A stretch of DNA of 5,641 bases from Eubacterium sp. (GTDB taxonomy: Bacteria > Bacillota > Clostridia > Oscillospirales > Acutalibacteraceae): assembly GCA_029054965.1 (NCBI GenBank), contig JAIDEF010000035.1:1-5641 (forward strand), read 5' to 3'. Of this stretch, positions 1 through 5,623 are shown in pieces. Both the position numbers and the translations under genes were made by a program. The notes under the pieces are model-generated. The model was not told the origin of the DNA and did no database searches. It was given only the letters and a program-made list of their open reading frames with translations. How positions within the stretch are numbered: position 1 is the stretch's first letter; each line of letters opens with the position of its first letter.

Positions 1-79
1 CGAATGTGCAAAAATGCTTAAAATTTACGGAGCTGAAAGTGTTTATGCCATCACTTTTGCAGTAACTAAAAAGAAATAA
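1..79 (+). CDS. ComF-like phosphoribosyltransferase, C-terminal end only
   Basis: An open frame enters from the left edge (first full codon at 2-4) and stops at TAA 77-79, giving 25 residues that start ECAKMLKIYGAESVYAITFA and end VTKKK. The pattern ECAK-L---GA--VY--T-A is what follows the PRPP-binding loop at the C-terminus of ComF family phosphoribosyltransferases (ComFC/GntX), which are linked to DNA uptake or phosphoribosyl chemistry. The PRPP loop and the zinc-finger N-terminus lie outside the window, so the assignment rests on this short tail. Another type I phosphoribosyltransferase is possible. No clear T-tract terminator follows it. Confidence 0.6.
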   Translation, partial: ECAKMLKIYGAESVYAITFAVTKKK

Positions 80-109
80 TGATTCTTAGTTAAGGTTTTG
101 TAAATCATT

Positions 110-148
110 ATAAGGTGTAAAAAATGCTTGATTTTTAATACGCCTTAT
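110..148. repeat. Imperfect hairpin between ComF-like gene and tRNA
   Basis: The arm ATAAGGTGTA (110-119) pairs with TACGCCTTAT (139-148) over 10 positions with one G-U wobble. Five further A-U pairs (120-124 with 132-136) form across a two-base AA bulge, leaving the 7-nt loop TGCTTGA. No T-run follows on either strand, so it is not a standard intrinsic terminator. The right half overlaps the -35 box of the tRNA promoter. It may be a weak end for the upstream transcript or a protein-binding site. The rest of 80-168 holds no gene. Confidence 0.5.
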
Positions 149-156
149 GATATTAT
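128..156 (+). promoter_or_regulatory. Sigma-A-type promoter of tRNA-Leu
   Basis: TTGATT (128-133) and TATTAT (151-156) are separated by exactly 17 bp. The expected start is near 162-164, about six bases before the mature tRNA 5' end at 169. Only a very short leader would have to be removed by RNase P. Confidence 0.75.
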
Positions 157-168
157 ATTGTGGCAGTT

Positions 169-251
169 GCAGGTATGGTGGAATTGGCAGACACGCTAGA
201 TTTAGGATCTAGTGGGAAACCGTGCAGGTTCAAGTCCTGTTACCTGCACCA
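169..251 (+). tRNA. tRNA-Leu(UAG)
   Basis: A complete class II tRNA that decodes CUA, and by wobble other CUN, leucine codons. The 7-bp acceptor stem pairs GCAGGTA (169-175) with TACCTGC (241-247). It is followed by discriminator A248, typical of tRNA-Leu, and an encoded CCA (249-251). The anticodon stem CTAGA/TCTAG flanks the loop TTTAGGA (201-207), with anticodon TAG at 203-205. A variable arm (TGGGAAACCG region) and the T-arm CAGG-TTCAAGT-CCTG are present. A consensus promoter lies directly upstream and an intrinsic terminator begins at the final A, so it is a single-gene transcription unit. Confidence 0.97.
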
Positions 252-288
252 AAATAAAAAGGTACTCATCTGAGTACCTTTTTATTTT
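251..288. terminator. Bidirectional intrinsic terminator between convergent tRNA and E2-like gene
   Basis: A perfect inverted repeat has 18-base arms at 251-268 and 271-288 around a 2-base centre. The core GGTACTCA/TGAGTACC is flanked by A-rich bases on the left and T-rich bases on the right. The right side gives the U-tract for the rightward tRNA transcript. The left side gives the U-tract for the leftward transcript of the E2-like gene, whose stop codon is at 299-301. The left arm starts on the last base of the tRNA CCA. Confidence 0.92.
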
Positions 289-298
289 TTCTTTAATT

Positions 299-1222
299 TT
301 ATTTCCAGCTTTGAATAACTGATGGGTTTTCAAAGATTTCATCGAGCTTTCTCATAAACGGAACAATATCACCATAATCAAGTGCTCTATGGTCAATAGC
401 GATTGTAATCGGCATAATGAGTCTTGTTTCTATTGTATCCTTGCCGTTTTCATCAGTAACAACCGTTGGTCTTTTCTGTGCAGCATTGATTGCAAAAGCG
501 GTTGTTTGTGGCGGTATGATTTCAAGAAGTGCACAAACACCTTTCTGTTCTCTGTAAACTGAACCGAGGTTTGAAATAGTTGTTGTGCCTTGTTCGATAT
601 CGTGTTTCGTTAATCTTTTCGATACAGGAATTGAATAATATTTCTTTTTAGCATCACCGCTCAATGTTTTAACCTGATGTTTGCCGGGCATTTTTGAACC
701 ATAAAGTCTGCGGATTGCCTGAAGTATTTTTCCTTCCTTAAGACCGTTTAAAGTATTATCAAGTGAAACCTCAAACATAACCTCATTCATATCTGAATTT
801 TTAGCACGTGCGGCGGTATTATTAATGGCTTCTGTCATTTCGCTGAGTGACTTATTACCCATATCGTGCATATTGACTGTCATCATTTCACCGCTTGGTA
901 AAATCATAGGCATTGAAATATCAATATTGTCAAAGTATTTGAGAGTTCCTCTTACAAGTCTTTTGTTAAAAACAAGATGTGTATTCATTTTAGGTGCGGT
1001 TTTAAGACCTTCACAAATTATTTTAAGCATAACTGTATTTATTGTGATTTTTTTTGTATTATCTGTGCAGTCTGCATTGAGCTTTTTACTTTCCTTAAAA
1101 AGCTCAGTTACATCAGCTTCATATGTGAGCGTAGCATGAGGAATTTCATCCCAGCTCTGTGTTGTCATATTTGAAACGATTTTTCTTGCGATTCCAAAAT
1201 ATTCTTCTTTGATTAATGCCAT
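299..1222 (-). CDS. Stand-alone 2-oxoacid dehydrogenase E2-type acyltransferase domain, no lipoyl domain
   Basis: 307 residues covering only the trimeric CAT-like catalytic domain of E2 components (dihydrolipoyl acyltransferases), which move acyl groups between CoA and a thiol acceptor. Visible family marks are M19-T20...S23...IPH (27-29), the usual beginning of the catalytic domain; TTTISNLGS (213-221), matching the conserved TFTISNLG; and the active-site segment IDHRALDYGD (276-285), with catalytic His278 and Asp282. The usual HxxxDG reads HxxxDY here, with Gly one position later. The lipoyl and peripheral-subunit-binding domains of normal E2 are absent, and no E1 or E3 gene is adjacent, so a classical dehydrogenase complex is unlikely. 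No signal peptide or membrane segment is seen. The ATG follows AAGGAG by 6 nt. It lies 25 bp downstream of the CoA-transferase in the same operon, which suggests an acyl-CoA substrate. The true acceptor is unknown. Confidence 0.9.
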   Translation of the reverse strand: MALIKEEYFGIARKIVSNMTTQSWDEIPHATLTYEADVTELFKESKKLNADCTDNTKKITINTVMLKIICEGLKTAPKMNTHLVFNKRLVRGTLKYFDNIDISMPMILPSGEMMTVNMHDMGNKSLSEMTEAINNTAARAKNSDMNEVMFEVSLDNTLNGLKEGKILQAIRRLYGSKMPGKHQVKTLSGDAKKKYYSIPVSKRLTKHDIEQGTTTISNLGSVYREQKGVCALLEIIPPQTTAFAINAAQKRPTVVTDENGKDTIETRLIMPITIAIDHRALDYGDIVPFMRKLDEIFENPSVIQSWK

Positions 1223-1247
1223 TATTTTCTCCTTAGAATTAAATTAA

Positions 1248-2621
1248 TCAGTTATGATTTCTGATATTATCAAAAATATGCTCTTTTACCTCGCCAAGCA
1301 TTACTTTCAGCTCTTCACGGGTAAAAGGCTCTTCATTAAATCTCTTTTTATACTCAAGTATCAAATGAGGTCTGAATGTTGGGTGTGCAATTTTTATAAG
1401 AGCTTTTGCACGCTCTTTAAGAGTTTTACCCTTAAGCTGAGCAATACCAAATTCTGTTACAACAAAGTTAACATCATTTCTCGGTGTGGTAACGGCACTG
1501 CCTTCAGTGATTAAAGGAACAATTCTTGAGATAAGTCCTTTCTTAGCTGTTGAAGGCATTGCGATAATCGATCTGCCGCCCTTGCTCATAGTTGCGCCAC
1601 GTACAAAATCAACCTGTCCTCCGACTGCTGAAAACTGATTAAGACCAACAGTATCTGAAACAACCTGTCCCAAAAGGTCAACCTGCAGACAGGAATTGAT
1701 TGAAACAACATTATTGTTTTTTGCAATTTCAGCAGGATTGTTAACATAATCAATAGGATGCAGCTCGACAGAAGGATTGTTATTAATATAATCGTTAAGC
1801 TTTGATGAACCAAAGGCTGCACCAAGAACTGTTCTTCCGATATGAGTCTGCTTTTTCTTATTGTTAATAATTCCTGCTTCAAGAAGGTCAACAACACCAT
1901 CGCCTACAAGCTCACTGTGAAGTCCAAGGTCTTTCTTATCCCAGAGCTGTGCACAAACTGCATTCGGTATTCCGCCTATGCCAAGCTGCAGGCAGTCACC
2001 ATCATTGATTAACGAGGCACAGTGTTTTCCTATTTCCATCTCGGTATTACTGATTTCAATACCTTTTACCTCGGGCAAAGGCTCATCAATTTCTACAAAA
2101 TATGTAAAGTCCCTTACGTGCTTAATGCAGTTGCCGAAAGTTCTGGGAACGTATTTGTTAACCTGTGCAATAACAATTTCACAGTAATCAGTTGTACCTC
2201 TTGTGTAATCAACTGTTGTTCCGAAAGAAACATAGCCGTGCTCATCAGGAGGTGATACCATTACAATACTTACCCTCGGGCAAATATAATTTTTAATCAC
2301 ATCAGGTATTTCATAAAAATGTGATGTTGTAAATTCGCATTTTCCGTTTGATATTTCTTTTCTGTTACTGTGCGAAGCAAAAAGACAGTTTAAAATAAAA
2401 TGTCCTTTCATTTCAGGTCTGAGCCAGGGTGAATCACCAAGAGTCAGCATATTAACGATTTCAACATTTTCAAACTGCTGATAGTTTTCAATCAGGGCAC
2501 GCTGAATTCCGAAAGGCTCACCGCATCCCATTCCTGTTACGACCTTGTCACCGTTATTTATTGCTTTAATGGCTTCCTCGGCTGTCACAAGCTTACTTTC
2601 ATATATATCTTTCCAAGTCAT
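1248..2621 (-). CDS. Acetyl-CoA hydrolase/4-hydroxybutyrate CoA-transferase family protein
   Basis: 457 residues, full length for the AbfT/Cat-type (family I) CoA-transferases. These swap CoA between an acyl-CoA and a carboxylate such as acetate through a glutamyl-CoA thioester. Visible marks are VSPPDEHGY (122-130); the glycine-rich LGIGGIP (213-219); HSELVGDGVVDLLEAG from 235, with Glu237 in the position of the catalytic Glu (Glu238 in AbfT as I recall it); GGQVDFVRGA (334-343); VTEFGIAQLKG (388-398); and HPTFRPHL (413-420). The overall pattern resembles Clostridium aminobutyricum AbfT more than Roseburia butyryl-CoA:acetate transferase. The substrate (4-hydroxybutyrate, butyrate, propionate or other) cannot be read from sequence alone. 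It is a cytoplasmic protein. The ATG follows AGGGGT by about 6 nt. It is the first gene of a leftward two-gene operon with the E2-like acyltransferase and is driven by the promoter at 2674-2703. Confidence 0.93.
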   Translation of the reverse strand: MTWKDIYESKLVTAEEAIKAINNGDKVVTGMGCGEPFGIQRALIENYQQFENVEIVNMLTLGDSPWLRPEMKGHFILNCLFASHSNRKEISNGKCEFTTSHFYEIPDVIKNYICPRVSIVMVSPPDEHGYVSFGTTVDYTRGTTDYCEIVIAQVNKYVPRTFGNCIKHVRDFTYFVEIDEPLPEVKGIEISNTEMEIGKHCASLINDGDCLQLGIGGIPNAVCAQLWDKKDLGLHSELVGDGVVDLLEAGIINNKKKQTHIGRTVLGAAFGSSKLNDYINNNPSVELHPIDYVNNPAEIAKNNNVVSINSCLQVDLLGQVVSDTVGLNQFSAVGGQVDFVRGATMSKGGRSIIAMPSTAKKGLISRIVPLITEGSAVTTPRNDVNFVVTEFGIAQLKGKTLKERAKALIKIAHPTFRPHLILEYKKRFNEEPFTREELKVMLGEVKEHIFDNIRNHN

Positions 2622-2636
2622 ATTCTTACCCCTAAA

Positions 2637-2668
2637 TATGGCATAATAAATTTATACAAAGAGCCATA
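2637..2668. repeat. Inverted repeat TATGGC/GCCATA in the leader of the CoA-transferase operon
   Basis: TATGGC (2637-2642) and GCCATA (2663-2668) form a 6-bp inverted repeat with a 20-base interior. Seen from the leftward promoter, it spans roughly +1 to +31 and ends next to the ribosome binding site (2628-2633). It could be an operator or a leader stem, but short arms in AT-rich DNA can arise by chance. Confidence 0.3.
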
Positions 2669-2673
2669 AATGT

Positions 2674-2703
2674 ATAATACTCTATTTTTAATAATAAAGT
2701 CAA
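2674..2703 (-). promoter_or_regulatory. Promoter of the CoA-transferase/E2-like operon
   Basis: On the minus strand, TTGACT (2703-2698) and TATTAT (2679-2674) are 18 bp apart, a near-consensus sigma-A pair. Transcription would start near 2667, giving a leader of about 45 nt before the ATG at 2621. It lies back-to-back with the rightward promoter. Confidence 0.65.
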
Positions 2704-2705
2704 TA

Positions 2706-2730
2706 ATTATTGCATTATTTCTGTAATAAT
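2706..2730. promoter_or_regulatory. Candidate operator: inverted repeat over the rightward promoter
   Basis: ATTATTGCA (2706-2714) and TGTAATAAT (2722-2730) are 9-base arms with one mismatch around a 7-base centre. The element covers the -35 box and most of the spacer of the rightward promoter. It begins 3 bp beyond the -35 box of the leftward one. A dimeric regulator bound here would block rightward transcription and might influence the leftward promoter. The AT-rich setting makes chance possible. Confidence 0.4.
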
Positions 2731-2738
2731 AGTATAAT
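2710..2738 (+). promoter_or_regulatory. Promoter of the beta-helix glycosidase/PFK operon
   Basis: TTGCAT (2710-2715), a 17-bp spacer, and a perfect TATAAT (2733-2738). The predicted start is near 2745, only a few bases before the ribosome binding site AGAGGTG (2748-2754). The leader is therefore about 15 nt long. Confidence 0.75.
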
Positions 2739-2759
2739 GTCTATTTGAGAGGTGATTTT

Positions 2760-4262
2760 ATGGTTATAGAAATGTCAAAGTATCTTACACCTGAAAATGC
2801 TTCACTCGGTTTAATGCAAGCCATAAGTGATGTAAACAGTGGTGATACAATTTTATTTGATGTTAAGGCAGAATATCATTTTTATAAGGATTTCAGTGAG
2901 CATAAGGTTTGTCATATGACAAACACAGACAGCTTTAAAAATCCTGATAAATATTTTGCTTTTATGATTGAAAACAAAGAAAATATCACAATTGACGGTA
3001 ATGGTTCAACACTTGTTGTCCATGGAGCAATGTGTGCTTTTGCTCTTTTTAACTGCAAAAATATTGTGTTTAAAAATTTAAGAATTACCTATAATTCACC
3101 AACGAATTATGAATTAACAGTAATAAGCAAAAATGGTAATAAAATAAGATATTCAATACCTGAAAGTACAGATTTTGTTGTTAAAGGTAAAAGCATTAAA
3201 TTTTTTGAGCAAAGTCCTTTCAGTAAGAAAAATTATTATGAATATAAAAACAACAGTCAGTGCTACTGTAATGTAATTCACAGAGAGGGAAAGGTTTTCA
3301 GAACTCAGCTTTCTCCGATAAAAGGTACAATCAGAATTAATAGGCTCAGTAAAACAGAAATTGAATGCACCTACATTATCCCTCCTGCGTTTAATCTTGG
3401 TGATACTGTCACTATGTCAAAAAACTGGAGCAGGGATAACTGCGGTCTTTTCTTCTGTGAATGCAGTGATATCGTAAGTGAGAATATTACTGTCAATTAT
3501 ATGCACGGCTTTGGCTGGCTTTCACAGATGTGTGAGAATTTAACATTTAATAATATTAAGTTCACACCTGATTTTGAACGAGGCTACACAGTATCATCAT
3601 TTGCTGATTTAATTCATGTTTGTGGCTGTAAAGGCTATGTCAATATAAGCAATTGTCTGTTTGAACATCCACACGATGATGGTATTAATATTCATGGTGC
3701 TTTCCTGAGATTTAAAAAGCAGCTCAGCACTCATACTGCTATGTTTGAATTTGTGCATAAGCAGCAGGGTGGATATAAGAACTTTTTTAAAGGTGATAAG
3801 GTTAAGTTTTATTCACGTATGGATTTAAGTGAGCTTGATGGAGTTTATACAGTTAAGGATACCTTTGATGATATTGATAATAAGCTTGTAACAATTACAT
3901 TTAATGAAGAATTGCCTGCTATGAAGAGCAAAATGGTTGTTGCTGAAAATATTACATATAATCCGAAGGTTACAATTTCTGATTGTCTTTTCAGAGATAT
4001 TCCAACGAGGGGTATACTCTGCACCACAACTGAGGAAAGTGAGATTAAAAATAATACCTTTAAAAATCTCATTATGCCTGATATTTTCATATCCTGCGAC
4101 TGCAAGGACTGGTATGAATCGGGTCCATGCAAATCTATGAAAATACATAATAATACATTTTCACAGAAAAATCCGATTAAATTTGAGCCTATATGTATTG
4201 GCAAGCCTGTTGAAAATGTACACGAAAATATAGAAATCTATGATAATAAAGAGGAATTTTAA
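2760..4262 (+). CDS. Right-handed beta-helix protein, GH110 (alpha-1,3-galactosidase)-like, cytoplasmic
   Basis: 500 residues from ATG 2760, which follows AGAGGTG by 5 nt. An in-frame TTG at 2745 sits at the predicted transcription start and is rejected. Parallel beta-helix coils are visible near 75-110 (ENITIDGNGSTLVVHG, KNIVFKNLRI), 235-315 and 400-470. They are interrupted by two beta-rich insertions (about 115-225 and 322-395), the layout I recall for GH110. The ADLIHVCGCKG segment from 282 and HPHDDGINIHG (303-313) resemble the GH110 active-site region; Asp283, Asp306 and Asp307 are candidate catalytic residues. GH110 enzymes hydrolyse terminal alpha-1,3-galactose by inversion. Known members are usually larger and exported; this one has no signal peptide and 19 cysteines, suggesting a reduced cytoplasmic location. 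Substrate is not proven; another beta-helix glycosidase activity is possible. Its TAA directly abuts the PFK start. Confidence 0.78.
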   Translation: MVIEMSKYLTPENASLGLMQAISDVNSGDTILFDVKAEYHFYKDFSEHKVCHMTNTDSFKNPDKYFAFMIENKENITIDGNGSTLVVHGAMCAFALFNCKNIVFKNLRITYNSPTNYELTVISKNGNKIRYSIPESTDFVVKGKSIKFFEQSPFSKKNYYEYKNNSQCYCNVIHREGKVFRTQLSPIKGTIRINRLSKTEIECTYIIPPAFNLGDTVTMSKNWSRDNCGLFFCECSDIVSENITVNYMHGFGWLSQMCENLTFNNIKFTPDFERGYTVSSFADLIHVCGCKGYVNISNCLFEHPHDDGINIHGAFLRFKKQLSTHTAMFEFVHKQQGGYKNFFKGDKVKFYSRMDLSELDGVYTVKDTFDDIDNKLVTITFNEELPAMKSKMVVAENITYNPKVTISDCLFRDIPTRGILCTTTEESEIKNNTFKNLIMPDIFISCDCKDWYESGPCKSMKIHNNTFSQKNPIKFEPICIGKPVENVHENIEIYDNKEEF

Positions 4263-5507
4263 ATGGCAAAGAATATGATTATCGGGCAGTCAGGCGGACC
4301 TACTGCAGTTATTAATGCAAGCCTTGCAGGTGCAATTGAGTATGCACTTGAATGTAATGAGATTGAAAATATTTATGGTATGGTTCATGGTATTCAGGGT
4401 CTGCTGGAGGATAATATCAAGGACTTGAGTGCTCATTTTGCAAACAGACCGTCAAGGCTTAACAGACTCAGAACAACACCTGCAATGTTTCTTGGTTCGT
4501 GTCGTTTTAAGCTTTCAAATTCTGATGAGGAATATGAAAAAATAGTTTCACAGCTTGAAAAGTATGACATTGGTTATTTTTTCTATATCGGCGGCAATGA
4601 TTCAATGGATACTGTTGACAAGCTGTCAAAGTATATTGCAAAGAACAATATTGATATTAAGGTAGTGGGTATTCCTAAAACAATTGATAATGATTTAATG
4701 GGAATTGACCATACTCCGGGCTTTGCAAGTGCAGCGAAATATATAGCTCTTGCTGTCAGAAATGTCGCTTATGATACAGCTATTTACAGTATCAAAAGTG
4801 TGCATATTATTGAAGCAATGGGCAGAAATGCAGGCTGGCTTGCGGCTTCATCTGTTCTTTGCAGGGATAGTAAGAATGTTGCTCCGCATTTGATTTATCT
4901 GCCTGAAATTCCTTTTTCAGTAGATAAATTTGTAAGTGATATCAAGGCTAAGCTTGAGGAATATAACTCTGTTATAGTTGTTGTCAGTGAGGGTGTCCGT
5001 GATGAGAATGGTAAATATATATCAGCTCGCGGCGATAAGGTTGACAAGTTTGGTCATATTATGCTCAGCGGTACAGGTGCATATCTGAAAGAGGTCGTTG
5101 AAGAGCAGATTGGCTGTAAGGTGCGTGCCCTTGAGCCGAGTGTTCTGCAGAGAAGTGCAGGTCATACTCCGTCATTAACTGATATTACTGAGGCACAGAA
5201 TCTCGGACTGGTTGCAGTCAAGGCGGCTGTTGCGGGCGAAAGCGGTGTATTCTCAACCTTAAGACGTGTTTCCAATAAGCCGTATACTGTTGAGTATTAT
5301 ACTGAACGTGTTTCGGTAGCAGCCAATGCAGAAAAGACTGTTCCCCTTGAGTGGATAACACAAAGCGGCAATGATGTAACAAATGATATGGTTGAATATC
5401 TTAAACCGCTCGTGAGAGGTGTTCCTCAGATTCCTTATCGTGACGGTTTGCCTGACTACGTTAATGTATCATATCTTGATAAAGCAAAGCAGAAATATAA
5501 AAACTGA
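4263..5507 (+). CDS. Diphosphate-dependent 6-phosphofructokinase-type enzyme
   Basis: 414 residues of the PfkA superfamily; the usual reaction is phosphorylation of fructose 6-phosphate to the 1,6-bisphosphate in the cytoplasm. Motifs in order are GQSGGPT (8-14), phosphate-binding; IGGNDSMDT (109-117); PKTIDND (138-144) with catalytic base Asp142; EAMGRNAGW (184-192), sugar-phosphate binding; VSEG (241-244); and LQRSAGHTPS (295-304). Asp113 replaces the Gly of ATP enzymes (GGDGS), and Lys139 replaces the Gly of PGTIDND. Both are known marks of pyrophosphate as phosphoryl donor. The Asn112 form GGND differs from the more common GGDD. ATG 4263 follows the upstream TAA with no gap, and its ribosome binding site GAGGAA (4251-4256) lies inside the glycosidase gene, so translational coupling is likely. 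Activity on tagatose 6-phosphate or sedoheptulose 7-phosphate cannot be excluded. It may be the organism's main PFK or a second copy tied to this sugar. Confidence 0.93.
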   Translation: MAKNMIIGQSGGPTAVINASLAGAIEYALECNEIENIYGMVHGIQGLLEDNIKDLSAHFANRPSRLNRLRTTPAMFLGSCRFKLSNSDEEYEKIVSQLEKYDIGYFFYIGGNDSMDTVDKLSKYIAKNNIDIKVVGIPKTIDNDLMGIDHTPGFASAAKYIALAVRNVAYDTAIYSIKSVHIIEAMGRNAGWLAASSVLCRDSKNVAPHLIYLPEIPFSVDKFVSDIKAKLEEYNSVIVVVSEGVRDENGKYISARGDKVDKFGHIMLSGTGAYLKEVVEEQIGCKVRALEPSVLQRSAGHTPSLTDITEAQNLGLVAVKAAVAGESGVFSTLRRVSNKPYTVEYYTERVSVAANAEKTVPLEWITQSGNDVTNDMVEYLKPLVRGVPQIPYRDGLPDYVNVSYLDKAKQKYKN

Positions 5508-5510
5508 TAT

Positions 5511-5545
5511 AACAGGAGAGCTTTTAAAGCTCTCTTTGTTTTTTG
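5511..5545 (+). terminator. Intrinsic terminator of the glycosidase/PFK operon
   Basis: GAGAGCTTT (5516-5524) and AAAGCTCTC (5526-5534) form a 9-base inverted repeat, in practice a 7-8 bp stem with a small AT loop. AACA/TGTT pairing can extend the base. It is followed by TTTGTTTTTTG (5535-5545) and begins four bases after the PFK stop. Confidence 0.9.
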
Positions 5546-5550
5546 TATAA

Positions 5551-5601
5551 AAAGCTTATCTTAAGAAATCGTAAGATTAAAGTAAGATTATTGAAAGATT
5601 A
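5551..5601 (+). promoter_or_regulatory. Direct-repeat array, probable OmpR/PhoB-type response-regulator operator
   Basis: AAGA occurs at 5563, 5573, 5584 and 5595, with a weaker AAGC at 5552, giving steps of 11, 10, 11 and 11 bp, about one helical turn. The last units read GTAAGATTA, GTAAGATTA and GAAAGATTA. The array ends inside the -35 region of the promoter at 5591-5619. Head-to-tail sites at 11-bp period just upstream of a -35 box are typical of winged-helix OmpR/PhoB-family regulators, often autoregulated. The regulator itself is not in the window. Confidence 0.65.
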
Positions 5602-5619
5602 GTGTGTTATTGTTATTAT
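5591..5619 (+). promoter_or_regulatory. Promoter for the gene beginning at the right edge
   Basis: TTGAAA (5591-5596), a 17-bp spacer and TATTAT (5614-5619). The predicted start is near 5626. The -35 box overlaps the last unit of the direct-repeat array, so a bound regulator would contact or replace -35 recognition. Confidence 0.75.
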
Positions 5620-5623
5620 ATAG

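Noticed and set aside
825..1174. Plus-strand open frames inside the E2-like gene
   Set aside because: They are antisense to a gene with clear family motifs, with low-complexity hydrophobic translations and no ribosome binding site.
299..1222. Chloramphenicol acetyltransferase
   Set aside because: CAT shares the fold, but the IPH and TTTISNLGS segments and DHR active site are E2-type, and the length (307 aa) exceeds the roughly 215-aa CAT.
1586..1900. Second minus-strand frame inside the CoA-transferase
   Set aside because: The real frame carries the conserved catalytic Glu and GGQVDFVRGA motifs across this interval. The other frame is a leucine-rich shadow.
2637..2668. Rex or catabolite-repression (cre) operator in the leftward leader
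   Set aside because: The TATGGC/GCCATA repeat does not match the Rex or cre consensus patterns as I know them, so no named regulator is assigned.
2745..2759. TTG start giving five extra N-terminal residues to the beta-helix protein
   Set aside because: TTG sits at the predicted transcription start with no ribosome binding site before it. The ATG at 2760 has AGAGGTG at good spacing, and that site would lie inside the extension.
3825..4204. Minus-strand open frames inside the beta-helix gene
   Set aside because: Their translations match no family I recognise, and the opposite strand carries intact beta-helix repeats throughout.
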